Positions 1 through 10,920 of a stretch of 64,000 nt of DNA are shown here, in pieces. The notes under the pieces are model-generated. The model searched no databases, had not been told where the DNA came from, and saw nothing but the letters and a program-made list of their open reading frames with translations. The stretch lies in assembly GCA_034440615.1 (NCBI GenBank), contig JAOTOM010003956.1, forward strand, positions 93,501-157,500, written 5' to 3'. This DNA comes from Ashinkailepas kermadecensis. Taxonomy: Eukaryota > Arthropoda > Thecostraca > Neolepadidae. The position numbers were made by a program, and so were the translations under genes. Position 1 is the first letter of the stretch. Every line of letters starts with the position of its first letter.

Positions 1-890
1 AAAACACTGCATTCTCCTAATGGGTGTCTTTCAGCCAGCCTTAATGGCCTGCTAGAATGACCGCATTGAGCGTCAACGTCCACCTTGAAAGCGCCGCCAC
101 ATATATCAGAACAGACGCTGCCATTCTGTCCCGTGGCGGATTTGTACCTCACAAAGGCCGCTCAATGCCCGACGATCAGACGAGGCAAAACCCCGGGCGG
201 CAGTAACCACCACCCGGCGGCACAACACAGTTAACCATGACTTTGCTGGGGTGCGTTGGCTGGCGGGCATACCATTGTATCCGGTCAAGCCATCAGCAAC
301 CACGGTGACAGCACTGGCAATGGACATGCCGACACCGCTGCGCCTGATGGATCGGGATAATGAACCCGGCGCTGGACGGGATCGGAATAATGAATCCGGC
401 GCTGGACGTTTATCAGGCACCAGCCATAGCAGCCAGCTGCAGGCGTAGAACTGAGTAGGGAAGTGTGTGCATATACATTGAGCTTCACATGTACTGCGGG
501 GAAGGGCAATCGCCGGGTAAATCATGTTAATAACCCACGAGTCAATCGGGCCGTGGGGAATTTTTTGCCCCCACACCTGAGGTTTACGGCGATAAGAGTC
601 AAACCAAATGAGGCAACAGTTTGGGACTTTTAATACCTTTAAATGAACACCTTGGGTACCTTGTGAAAGAAATTTGACCTCAAGGTCATCTTAGGTTATG
701 CCCTAATTGCATCATAAAGTCTTCAGTGGGCCCTATTTTTAACGTCATAAACGGTTGCTGGTTGTTATGCCGTACACCCAGACCAACGTATACGGACAGG
801 TCAATGCAGGTGCAGTTGGTACACCAGAGGTCATTTTGTAATCGTGTCACCTCAACCAGGTTCACCTGGTCATATTCATATGATTCATTT
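1..890. other. Leading stretch, no gene recognised
   Basis: No frame shows a recognisable protein family. The only structure is a 30-bp direct repeat in two copies (about 350-378 and 380-408) with core GGCGCTGGACG. Open frames of 60-156 codons overlap on both strands here without any conserved motif, so I treat them as chance. Confidence 0.5.
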
Positions 891-894
891 TATT

Positions 895-1017
895 AATGCG
901 TGATGGCCGCTTAGGAGTGGAAGGGTCGTTGTAAAATCGAAATATCAGCTACCAAAGACATCCTTACCTGTGAGGTCATCATAGTTTAAACATGATGACC
1001 GCTTAGTTGTGGAAAAG
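895..1017. repeat. ~92-bp tandem unit, copy 1 and start of copy 2
   Basis: A unit beginning GATGGCCGCTTAGGAGTGG runs from about 901 to 992 and restarts at 993 as GATGACCGCTTAGTTGTGG. The second copy stops at about 1017, where LINE 3'-end sequence begins, and resumes at about 1717 with GTCGTTGTGAAATCGAAA. The 1717-1790 block therefore completes the second copy, and the LINE piece lies inside it. Confidence 0.6.
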
Positions 1018-1716
1018 TCATAAAGTCATAAAGTGTTAAGGCTTAATAAGAGCCACAGGGGCCCATCTGGGTTAAGCCTGACTAGAAAAGGTACTAGAAA
1101 TGTACATACTCTCACCCCAATCAATCCCTTATCTCAAGTTCCAAGGAAGCTATATATCCCAGCCTATCTAGCACCATTCACTTGCTATTGCATAACACAC
1201 TCAACAATTACAAACTCCTCCCATCATACCCATTGTGTTACCATAGACAGTCTCATCAGTATCACATCCCGAAGGAAGGTGCTGAGTCCACTGCTAGGTA
1301 CACCATATATACAGTTATAAAGCGTTTAGACTTAATAAGAGACCCAAGGGCCCATCCAGTTAAGTCTGTAAATGAAAGATACCATAAGCCTGGTAAAAAG
1401 ACCCTCCCCAACCATCCCACATACTGAAGAAACCAGTCCTCCAATATCCCACACACCTATCAATGCCTGTCTACCCTAGCTATCCAGCCCTATTCCCCTG
1501 ATCTCTCTTAACACATGTGGATTAAATGCCTTATCAATAATTTTCCAACTGCATCCATGCCTGCTTGTAGCGGTCTGTGCTGTGCACACTTACTTAATAT
1601 AAATATCACCCCATCCATCACAAATTAGAACTCAAAAACAAGATTTCCCTGTCTAAAAAAATTGTCCACCCTACTTTTAAATACATTAAACGAGGAACTC
1701 CCCACAACATCAGCAA
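1018..1716 (-). mobile_element. LINE (CR1/jockey-like) 3' end, minus strand
   Basis: On the minus strand a frame ends at 1625 with the typical LINE ORF2 C-terminus: a DVVGSSSFNVFKSRVDNFF stretch just before the stop, close to the matching C-terminus of the LINE at 23230-23425. The downstream non-coding part shares words with that copy, including a GCAGGCATGGATG stretch and a GGGCCCCTGTGGCTC-type terminal box near 1050-1065. A second, diverged terminal box lies near 1325-1365, so two 3' ends seem to be juxtaposed. The copy is 5'-truncated and only about 30 codons of ORF2 remain. Assignment to CR1/jockey-type LINEs is inferred from the C-terminal motif and from the longer copy at 48213-51530. 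Confidence 0.7.
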
Positions 1717-1835
1717 AAGTCGTTGTGAAATCGAAATATCGGCTGCCAAATACATCCTTACCTGTGGGGTCATCATAGTTTAAACATACAGGAAGTAAAA
1801 TGACTAAAGCAGGATACCTGTATGCGGAGTCCATT
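1717..1835. repeat. Completion of the ~92-bp tandem unit
   Basis: The segment 1717-1790 matches 927-995 in the same orientation, with few differences (GAAATATCGGCTGCCAAA versus GAAATATCAGCTACCAAA). It is the right-hand part of the repeat copy split by the LINE fragment. Confidence 0.55.
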
Positions 1836-1894
1836 TAGAATGTGATTGGTGTTCCTATGCTCGATTTGAAAATTTGAACTTACCTTCAACTTGT

Positions 1895-2010
1895 ACCAGT
1901 GGCGTCGCCACGAAATTCTCCCAGGGGGGGCAAGGTCGGAAGGGGGCCTCCTGTTCCCCGAAAGGGGGCCTCCATTGTGTTAGGGTCTCATATTGTTTTT
2001 AGGCTCTTAT
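1895..2010. mobile_element. Transposon-like terminus with GGGGGCCTCC phrases
   Basis: It begins with CAGTGGCGTCGCCACG followed by a G-run and repeated GGGGGCCTCC phrases. The start resembles the reverse complement of 13040-13076 and the sequence at 53388, both of which carry GGGCGTCGCCACCG and adjoin the same phrases. CAGNGGCG starts are common for hAT-type DNA transposons, but no transposase or 8-bp target duplication is visible, so the superfamily is uncertain. Confidence 0.4.
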
Positions 2011-3042
2011 ACTATGGTTCGAGGATGGGGAACATGATTTCATATTGGTTTTTGTTTGTTCTTGGCATGGTGCATCATTTACTCAAAACGTAATAGCACT
2101 AATCATTTTCGCTGAAAACTGGGCCATACCAGGGTATAAATAAGTAATATTTGGATAAATACATAAGTGCCAAAACAAACCATCGTCTCAATGCTTTCTC
2201 GAATCTTCCCGCTGGCCTCTAGATTGCAGCGAGCTGGCGGGGCTGGTGCTAAGCATATCTTACAGATATCTCCCATTGATCAACCCACTTTTAAGTCCTC
2301 CAAGTCTAACTGAATATAGCTAGATTCATCACTACTGTTATTTATTCCTACCAGCTTGATGTCATAAGCAAAGCTTGAACGACCATTTATCAGTCCAAGG
2401 ACGACAATTTCGTAAAGGTGACAACGAGAAGTGGATTGCATTGTTTTTTTTAGCGTAATCTTAGGAATTTGTTTATTTTTATAACATTTGGTGCTGGCTG
2501 CAAGGCAACTGTCACACGAGCTAAAATATATCCTCAGCGAATAAATTCACGGCAAGAACAAGCATTGAACACCAATGCATAAATGACAATGCAACAATGC
2601 AACAATGTCAGTACATACATAATCCAAGCCTTCAAATTCCACGCCGTCACGCCCATCGTTTTCGCTGTACTGTACCGTTTTATAAATGACGTTGAGAAGG
2701 TATGGAAGCTGGGAAGCTCTAATCATGCAGGCTGTAATAACAGAAAAGAAGTTTTTTGGAAGAAAATGCATTTAAAAACATCACTCATTCCATTTCATAT
2801 GGGGCATGGATGTTGTATTGTATGCTTATGAGGGGTAATTTGTCCCCTCAATGTTGGCTTTTCCCCATGGGCGTATGTTTCGGAAAATTATTGAGGGACC
2901 AGTGGAGTGCCTATATTTGCGTCAAGCAGGAGGGGGCAAACGGATTTGCAGGGAGAGGGGGGTGGGGGGGGGGGCACCTACGACCATTAAAAAGTCCTTG
3001 GATTTCGACCGCTATTTTGTCAAAGGGTACATTTCGACATAA
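2011..3042. other. AT-rich stretch, no gene recognised
   Basis: I find no conserved protein motif. Small features are a short GCAACAAT repeat near 2590-2610, a G-run at 2961-2973, and a block near 2830-2875 whose wording (GTCCCCTCAATGTTGGC) recurs loosely at 21260-21290, which suggests another dispersed-element end. Confidence 0.4.
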
Positions 3043-4061
3043 TATAATTAGTAGGGTGACACTTAAACATTTTTTTGCTGAATTTTCAACCGGCCGCCCC
3101 TTCAATTGGTGAGGTTGGACATAAAAACAACGTGTGTAAAATAATTTTGAAAAATATTAATATTTAGAGGTAGCTCACTGAGGTCAAAGTTACCATTTTT
3201 TAACGCAAAAATTCATTTTCCCATTTATTCATTATAAATGTTCTGCATTCTAATTTGTACCGGGACGCCCCTTCATTTGGTTCGATTTGATATACAAACA
3301 ACGTGTGTAAAGTACTTTTGAAAAATATTAATATTTAGAGGTTGCGCACTGAGGTCAAAGTTGCCATTTTTACGCAAAAATTCATTTTTACATTTATTCA
3401 TTATAAATGTTCTGCATTCTAATTTGCACCGGGACGACCCCTCATTTGGTTCGATTTGACATGAAAACAACTTCTGTAAAATAATTTTGAAAACATTAAT
3501 ATTTAGAGGTTGCGCACTGAGGTCAAATTTGCCATTTTTTTTCGCAAAAATTCATTTTTCCATTTATTCATTATAAATGTTCTGCATTTGAAATGTGCCA
3601 TTTTTAGGTTTCGGAAAATTGTGAGGTTGGACACAAAAACCCCGTGTGTGTATTTTAATCAAAATATATAAATATTCAGGAGTAGCTCAAAGCACTTGAA
3701 GTTTTGCTATGGACGACCCATTACACAAACTGCTGATAACGTCCTCTGATGAGGCATTTCTCTTCCTACACAAACTCAGGAGATTTTTGGATTAAAATTG
3801 TTTATCTGCACTACTCAGAAGCGTAGCTAGCGTATGCATGTATTCATGGGGAGGGGGCAAGAGGGGGGAAATGTACTTCTTGGGGCAAAACTACGTCCCT
3901 CCCACACATGCCAACAATGCGTTGCCGGTATTGGGAGACAAGGGCGAAACCGGGTTATGTAAGCCCCTCCCTCAACCAGATATTGCATACATATTACATA
4001 CCCTGTCATACCCTGTCACACCCTAACATACCCTGTCTGCTGTTGCAGGCCGGTAGTCTTC

Positions 4062-4790
4062 TTGCCAAGTGACAACATGGCGGCTTCGACGAGGTCAAAG
4101 ACTGCAGTGTACCTCCTTGGAAAACTGGAGAATAGCATGATCGGCTCAAAGCTCCCATCCAATCGCCAGACGCTCGGATTTTTCCTCTACCTTCACCTGG
4201 ACAACAAGAGGACCACAACAGAGGCGGCCGCGGAGACGATCAAAGAGGTGGCCACATTATGGACTCGGGCGCACATTCCCATACAGAAGGAGGACAGGGC
4301 GCGGAAGAAGGTGTTGAAACTTTTCGAAGAGTGGAGGCACCTTAAGAAGAACAGTAAGAGGCGTTCGAAGACGTAGGCAGCAGCTGAAGAGGCGTTCCTG
4401 GAGAAACAGGGAGACCTATTCGATATCGCGCATGCCGACGCTCTCATCCTGATCAGGATAGAGGAGGATCGGGCATTCCTAACTGCTCAGCGCGAGACAG
4501 GACGCCGGGGACGCATGGCGGGAGCTGATGTCCGGCTCGCTGCGCAACAGAAGCGACAGCGGCATCGCGCTGTCGAAGAACAGCAGCGCCGCCAGCGACA
4601 TGAGCGCGAGTGCCACGAGGCCGGCCAAACCCTCGAAATTTGCCTCCAATGCGTCCGATACCGACAACGAGTCGCAGCCGCCGCCGTCGCCCATCCCGGC
4701 TTCCCTGCCCAAGCGGCGCGCAACCAAGAGCCTCATGAGCGCAGATCTGTCTGCTGCATTGGATCGGACCAAGATTTCCAGTCGTGCCGC
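4062..4790 (+). pseudogene. Broken ORF of an invertebrate repeat-associated protein
   Basis: A frame from ATG 4062 runs 104 codons (TRSKTAVYLLGKLENSMIG, then SKLPSNRQTLGFFL, IKEVATLWTRAHIPIQKED) to an in-frame TAG at 4374-4376. It resumes in the same frame with AEEAFLEKQGDLFDIAHAD and IRIEEDRAFLTAQRETGRRG, then a Gln/Arg-rich helix-like stretch (4515-4620). At about 4620 the coding sense appears to move to another frame, giving an acidic/Ser-Pro linker (DTDNESQPPPSP) and then SADLSAALDRTKISSRAAV. I recall this module order (LPSN...LGFFL, FDIAHA, LAALDRTKVSDR-like) from uncharacterised proteins that recur in invertebrate genomes. I do not know the function. The stop and frame shift make it non-functional here. 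Confidence 0.5.
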
Positions 4791-4811
4791 TGTTCATGTT
4801 CAGCGTCCTCC

Positions 4812-5024
4812 TCAACGAGCAGCAGCCCCGAGACGACTACCGCGAGCTGCTCGCGCGGCCGCCTCTGTTGTGGTCCTCTTGTTGTCCAGGTGAAGGTAGA
4901 GGAAAAATCCGAGCGTCTGGCGATTGGATGGGAGCTTTGAGCCGATCATGCTATTCTCCAGTTTTCCAAGGAGGTACACTGCAGTCTTTGACCTCGTCGA
5001 AACCGCCATGTTGTCACTTGGCAA
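4812..5024 (-). pseudogene. Inverted second copy of the N-terminal coding segment
   Basis: On the minus strand the right arm encodes the same first ~52 residues as 4062-4230 on the plus strand (TRSKTAVYLLGKLENSMIGS, TLGFFLYLHLDNKRTTTEAA), differing by Val for Ala near the start. After the arm boundary it runs into loop sequence and loses similarity. The two N-termini point toward each other across the loop, and only the left one continues into the rest of the protein. Confidence 0.7.
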
Positions 5025-6205
5025 GAAGACTACCGGCCTGCAACAGCAGACAGGGTATGTTAGGGTGTGACAGGGTATGACAGGGTATGTAATATGTATG
5101 CAATATCTGGTTGAGGGAGGGGCTTACATAACCCGGTTTCGCCCTTGTCTCCCAATACCGACAACGCATTGTTGGCATGTGGAGAGGGACGTAGTTTTTC
5201 CCCAAGAAGTACATTTTCCCCCTCTTGCCCCCTCCCCATGAATACATGCATACGCTAGCTACGCTTCTGAGTAGTGCAGATAAACAATTTTAATCCAAAA
5301 ATCTCCTGAGTTTGTGTAGGAAGAGAAATGCCTCATCAGAGGACGTTATCAGCAGTTTGTGTAATGGGTCGTCCATAGCAAAACTTCAAGTGCTTTGAGC
5401 TACCCCTGAATATTTATATATTTTGATTAAAATACACACACGGGATTTTTGTGTCCAACCTCACAATTTTCCGAAACCTAAAATGGCACATTTCAAATGC
5501 AGAACATTTATAATGAATAAATGGAAAAATGAATTTTTGCGAAAAAATGGCAAAATTGACCTCAGTGCGCAACCTCTAAATATTAATGTTTTCAAAATTA
5601 TTTTACACACGTTGTTTTTATGTCAAATCGAACCAAATGAGGGGGCGTCCCGGTACAAATTAGAATGCAGAACATTTATAATGAATAAATGTAAAAATGA
5701 ATTTTTGCGTAAAAAATGGCAACTTTGACCTCAGTGCGCAACCTCTAAATATTAATATTTTTCAAAAGTACTTTACACACTTTTTTTTTATTTAAAAAAA
5801 AAAAAAAAAAAGGGGTCCGGTACAATTAGAATGCAGAACATTTATAATGAATAAATGTAAAATGAATTTTGCGTAAAAATGGCAACTTTGACCTCAGTGC
5901 GCAACCTCTAAATATTAATATTTTTTCAAAAGTACTTTACACACGTTGTTTGTATGTCAAATCGAACCAAATGAAGGGGCGTCCCGGTACAAATTAGAAT
6001 GCAGAACATTTATAATGAATAAATGGGAAAATGAATTTTTGCGTAAAAAATGGTAACTTTGACCTCAGTGAGCTACCTCTAAATATTAATATTTTTCAAA
6101 ATTATTTTACACACGTTGTTTTTATGTCCAACCTCACCAATTGAAGGGTCGGCCGGTTGAAAATTCAGCAAAAAAATGTTTAAGTGTCACCCTAATAATT
6201 AGTCA

Positions 6206-6344
6206 TCAACTAAATTGTCCTGTGGAGGGGCCTAATCTACCACTATGGTTTCTGATTGGTCGGATTTCAACCCTAACTCCACCACTCAGTTATAAGGTTT
6301 TCTTTTGGTATCCCTTGATAAGTTACCTCACACTGCTGAAATTA
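6206..6344. other. Spacer between two inverted-repeat elements
   Basis: Short AT-rich unique sequence. I see no coding signal or repeat in it. Confidence 0.4.
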
Positions 6345-8352
6345 CACGTATACCACAAACCCGGATCGGTATCCCAAAAAATCAAGCTGGAGCCCTCCAA
6401 AAAAGGAGAGATTCCAACAAATAAATGTCCGGGTCAGCAAAAATGGCTCTGTTGCACCGAATATTTTTTTCCAGATGCCTTCTAAAATTGCGTATGACAC
6501 CGAAAAGCATACCGGATCTCGAAAAATCGAGGTGGGAAACAAAAACATGGCGTCAGAGGTTCGAAAATCAGGCCGGGATCCGGACTTTAAAAAAAACCCA
6601 GAAAAGATCCACACAAATCGCGTTGAGCCCAGAAAGCTGGCATTGGGTCTCCGGAACCACGCGCCTGGGCGCGATAAGTCGCGCTGGGACCCAGACAAAA
6701 TCGCACCGAAGCCCCAAAATCATACTGGGGCCCCACAAATGTGCGTCAGAAGCCCCAAATATACACAGCGGGACCCTAAGAGTACAACGGTGCCAGAAAG
6801 TACAACTATCCCTCCAAAGCGCACAGAGTCTGCCAAAAAGCGATAGGGCCTTAAAACATGCGTTGCAGCCCTAAATAAACATACCGGGAGCTCTAAGAAA
6901 AATACACTGCAAGCTCGCAAGGCGCACAGCGGCCATGAGAACGCACAAGGGCCTGGAAAAGAGGCTGGGGCCACAAAAGGCAACATGGTTCCAAAACGTA
7001 CAAAACGACCGGGAGCTAGATAAACACATCGGGATCTTCGAAAACGCCCAGACACGTAAAAAATACTCGGTGCACAAAAAAAACACAACAAGGCCCTAAA
7101 ACGAGCAGGGTTTAGAAGATGTATTAGGCCCATAACTTCAAAGTAAAATGTATTACCCACCACTTTAAAATACAAAATTTTACAATTTCAGGCATTCCAG
7201 TTCATAACACCCGGTCGCCACGACGGCAACGTCAGTGCACACCCATTTTTCGTATTCGGTGCATTCGCCACACTTCGTGCGATGCTATGGTTTCTGCTAG
7301 GCCTTCTGCGTTTTGCTAATTGCTGCCACATGATAGACTTGCGCCATATTTGGCGTGATGGAATGATTCGCATGGGCGTTCGCTTCGAAAAGTCGATTGA
7401 TTAAATTCGATCATTAGTTTCCTACTTCCCACATTTTCTGGTAGTTATGAAATGCGGTTTCCGCTGAGCTTTGATGCACTTCATATCTTTGCTGCTATCC
7501 TCCCAGATTGGATACCGAACCGAGGCCAAGCCTTGGTGTTCTTTTTGGACTCGTTGCGTCTTTCTTGGTCTATGATTGTGTATTATGGCTCCAATCCATT
7601 TTTGTTAGGGGCCTAAAGCATTTTCGAACCCCCTGCTCGTTTTAGGGTTTGTTGAATTTTTGTGCACCGAGTAATTTTTTTGACGTGTCGGCGTTTTCGA
7701 AGATCCCGATGTGTTTATTTAGCGCCGGTCTTTTTGTTTGCTTTGGAACCATGTTGCCTTTTGCGGCCCCAGCCACCTTTTCAGGCTATTGTGCGTTATC
7801 ATGACCCCTGTGTGCCTTGAGAGCTTTCGGTGTATTTTTTAGACCTCCCGGTATGTATATCTATGGCTGCAACGCATGTGTTAAGGCCCTGTCGCTTTTT
7901 GTGAGACTGTGCGCTTTGGAGGGTCAGTTGTATTTTCGGCCCCCGTTGTGCTCTTAGGGTCCCGATGTGTTTATTTTGGGCTTCTGACGCACACTTGTGG
8001 GGCCCAAGTACAATTTTGGGGCTTCGGTACGATGTTTCTAGGTCCCAGAGTGGCTTATCGCACCCAGGCGCGTGGTTCCGGAGACCCAACCCCAGTTTTC
8101 TGGGCTCAATATGATTTTGTGAAACTTTTCTGATATTTTTTTTAAGTCCGAATCCCGGCCTGATTTCTCGAGCCCTTGGCGCCATGTTTTTGTATCCCAC
8201 CTCGATTGTTCGAGATCCGGTTTGTTTTTCGGTGCCGTATGCAATTTGTGAAGGCATCTGATAATATGTTCGGTGCTCCAGAGCCATTTTTTTACCTGGG
8301 CATTTAGTTGTTGGAATCCATCCTTATTTTGGAGGGCTCCAGCTTGATTTGT
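6345..8352. mobile_element. Second long inverted repeat
   Basis: Arm 6345-7132 is the reverse complement of about 7607-8352. Matched landmarks include AATCAAGCTGGAGCCCTCC (near 6380) with its complement near 8335, and CCTAAAACGAGCAGG (near 7095) with its complement near 7645. The arms are clearly diverged, with many substitutions and small indels. Inside the arms the sequence is itself a chain of degenerate ~30-bp phrases rich in GGGNCCC and CACAAA words, like the array to the right. The spacer is 7133-7606. Confidence 0.75.
7133..7606. other. Spacer of the second inverted repeat
   Basis: This is unique sequence between the arms. On the minus strand (about 7380-7190) one interrupted frame has a Cys-rich tail (KCGECTEYEKW, then further Cys residues). 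It faintly recalls a zinc-ribbon end of a transposase such as piggyBac, but spacing and context are too weak for a call. Confidence 0.3.
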
Positions 8353-9300
8353 GTTTGTGTTTGTGGTCACACTGTGCTTACGTGTGGCCCTAGAGGGCAA
8401 TTTTTTAGAGCCTCGACGGGACTACCGATGGGAATTGTGGGTCCCAAGCGCGATATTTGGGGAGCCCGGTTCGAGTTTGTGCGATGCGTTGTATTTAGCT
8501 GTGGCCCCAACGCGATTTTGGCGGTTCCTGTCGCAATTTTTCGGGCCTCGGAGCGAGTTTTCCGGGGCTCGCCGTATTTATTTGGAGACCCATACGCGAA
8601 TTCTGGTGGACCGACGCGAATTTTGGTGGCACCAGCGCGATTTTTGAGGCCCCGACATGATTCTTGGGAGCTTATCACTCTCAGGATGGAGGGGGCATTT
8701 GCCCCTTTGATATAGCACTGCGGCCACTGAAGGAGTTTTTTTTTTGTCCCAGAGTGACATTCCGGTTAAAATTGATTTTGAGGGCAGCTGCAACTTTTGG
8801 GGCCCCGGCGCGACCTTCTGGGCCTCCAGTGTGATTTTCAAGGGCTGCGACGGGACTTTTTGGGTCCAATGTGATCTTTTGGGCCCCGACGTTATTTTCT
8901 TGCATCCCTAGCGCGAGCTATAGCGGCCTCGACACTTTTTGGGGGTCCAATGCGTTTTGGAGGCTTTTGGCGTCATTGTTGGGCCCCCAGAGTGATCATC
9001 CATGTCCGGATTGTTCTTCGTTGCTCCGGCTTCATTTGTTTTGGTCCCAATGAGACTGTTGGGGCACGGTACGACCTGTTGTGCCCCTGGCATGATTTTC
9101 GTGGTCCGGGCGTGAATTTTTGGTACCCCAGGCTCAGCGTAATTTGCGGGGGCCCCGGCCGGATCTTTTGGGACCCATATCGTGATTTTAAAATACCCAG
9201 ACTCGACTCTTACTACTTCTTAGGGGGTTCTTCTTGCAAATTTTAGGCCTCCTGTCGCGTCGTCTCATTTCCTAGAGCCTTTTTACCGGTTTTCGATGTC
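8353..9300. repeat. Degenerate ~30-bp phrase array (GGGCCCCGACGCGAATTTT)
   Basis: The whole stretch is made of imperfect phrases such as GGCCCCAACGCGATTTTGG, each 25-35 bp, rarely identical to one another. No protein family is visible. It continues without a sharp border into the array to the right. Confidence 0.6.
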
Positions 9301-10920
9301 TCCTTGTGTGTCCTACCCTCCTCTCCCGTCTTGGAGGGCCTCCTCTTGCATTATGGGGCCCCTTTAACATGGCATGGGGCTTCCTCTCATCTTCGAGGGG
9401 CATTCTCTGCCAAATTAGGGGCCTCTTGCCACGCCTCGTGTGCCTCCTCCTTTATCCTGGCAAAGCCTTACCCGTCTTGAGGGATCTTCAATTTTGGAAA
9501 CCTCACCTCCTTCCATACCTGCTATCACTCCCATCCTAAGGGCCTCCTCATTTGGTCCTGGAGACCTACTCCTTCTCGAGTCCGGCAAGTTCCTCATTTC
9601 TCTTCTAGAGGCCTTCTTTTTCAAATTAGGGGCCTCCTCTCACGTCTTGGGGACCTCCTGCTCTGCGTTCTCCTGCTCTGCGCTCTGGATTCGATCTTTA
9701 CCCATCTTAGGGGTGGTCTCTTATCTTCTGGTGGACTCCTCTTCTCTCCCAGGCGCCTCCTCTGCCAAATTACTGGCAACCTTTCCTATCTTAGTGGCCT
9801 TGTTATTTCCCGGGGACCTTCTTATCCGTCTTCGAGCCTTCTTTTTCGCTTGGGAGCCATCTCTCGTATCCAATGGCCTTTCTCTCCTATTTTAGGGGCC
9901 TCCTCGTTCATTATGGGGTCTCATTTCCAATCTTGTGCCGTTCTCTTCCGAATTAGGTGCCTCCTGCCACGTCTCTGGATCATCATTTTCTATCTCGGTG
10001 GAACCTCACCCGTTTGGTGCCTGCTTTTGCGTCTCCGAAACCTCATCTCATATCCAATGGCTTCCTTTTCCGTCTTAGGGCCTCATCTCATATTCTGGGG
10101 CCTCCTTTCCGGTGTTGGAGCCTCTTTTGCAATCCTGGTTGCCTCCGTGCCACTTTTGACACTCTCTTGATTTCTGGGGACTCCTACCCTCTCCTAGGTG
10201 ACTCCTTTTTCAAATTAGGGGCCTCCTCTCACGTCATGGGGGCCTCCTTATCTGTGTCTGGAGCCTCATTATCCTCTTAGCAGGGCGCTTTTGCGTCCTA
10301 GTCCTAGATTTTCTCTTCCAGGTTCCTCGTCTTCCAAAATATGGGCCTCATCTGGTTGGTCTCGGTGGCCTTCTCTCATTCCTGCGGAGACCTTCTTACC
10401 CGTCTTGGGGCCCCTATGACGTCCGGAGAAGTCTCCCCTATCAGGTCTTAATTTTATATTGCAGGGGCATCCTCTTCCGTCTTGGGGGCCTCGTTTTCCA
10501 ACTTAAGAATATCCTGCCGCCCATCGGAAGCCTTTTCGTCTAACCTGGGTGGCTTCTTGCCCGTCTCGGTGGCATCCTTTCCGTCCTGAGCAGGGTGCTT
10601 TTGCGTCCTAGTCCTAGATTTTCTCTTCCAGGTTCCTCCTCTTCCAAAATATGGGCCTCATCTGGCTGGTCTCGGTGGCCTTCTCTCATTCCTGCGGAGA
10701 CCTTCTTATCCGTCCTGGGGCCCCTATTGCGTCCGGAGAAGTCTCCCCTATCAGGTCTTAATTTTATATTGCAGGGGCATCCTGTTCCGTCTTGGGGGCC
10801 TCGTTTTCCAACTTAAGAATATCCAACTTAAGAATATCCTGCCACCCATCGGAAGCCTTTTCGTCTAACCTGGGTGGCTTCTTGCCCGTCTCGGTGGCAT
10901 CCTTTCCGTCCTGAGGGCCT
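9300..10920. repeat. Degenerate GGGGCCTCCT phrase array with one ~285-bp duplication
   Basis: Imperfect phrases of 20-35 bp such as TTAGGGGCCTCCTC and CTTCTTACCCGTCTTGGGG fill the stretch. A larger segment starting with GGGCGCTTTTGCGTCCTAG at 10285 is repeated from about 10585 with only a few differences, which indicates a younger segmental duplication within the array. Confidence 0.7.

Larger units (their letters stand above)
3043..6205. mobile_element. Long fold-back (inverted-repeat) element
   Basis: The left arm (about 3043-4232) is the reverse complement of the right arm (about 4854-6205) with few mismatches. They flank a 621-bp loop (4233-4853). Each arm contains a ~168-bp tandem unit with AACCTCTAAATATTAAT, three copies on the left (near 3158, 3329, 3497) and four on the right (near 5575, 5745, 5905, 6075). 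That explains why the right arm is longer. The right arm also has a T8/A18 low-complexity patch at 5784-5811. The inner 170 bp of both arms encode the N-terminus of the same protein. No transposase was recognised, so whether the element is a nonautonomous fold-back transposon or an inverted duplication is open. Confidence 0.8.

Noticed and set aside
7188..7373. piggyBac C-terminal zinc-finger remnant on the minus strand
   Set aside because: Only a few Cys residues fit and the frame has stops. No DDD core was seen nearby.
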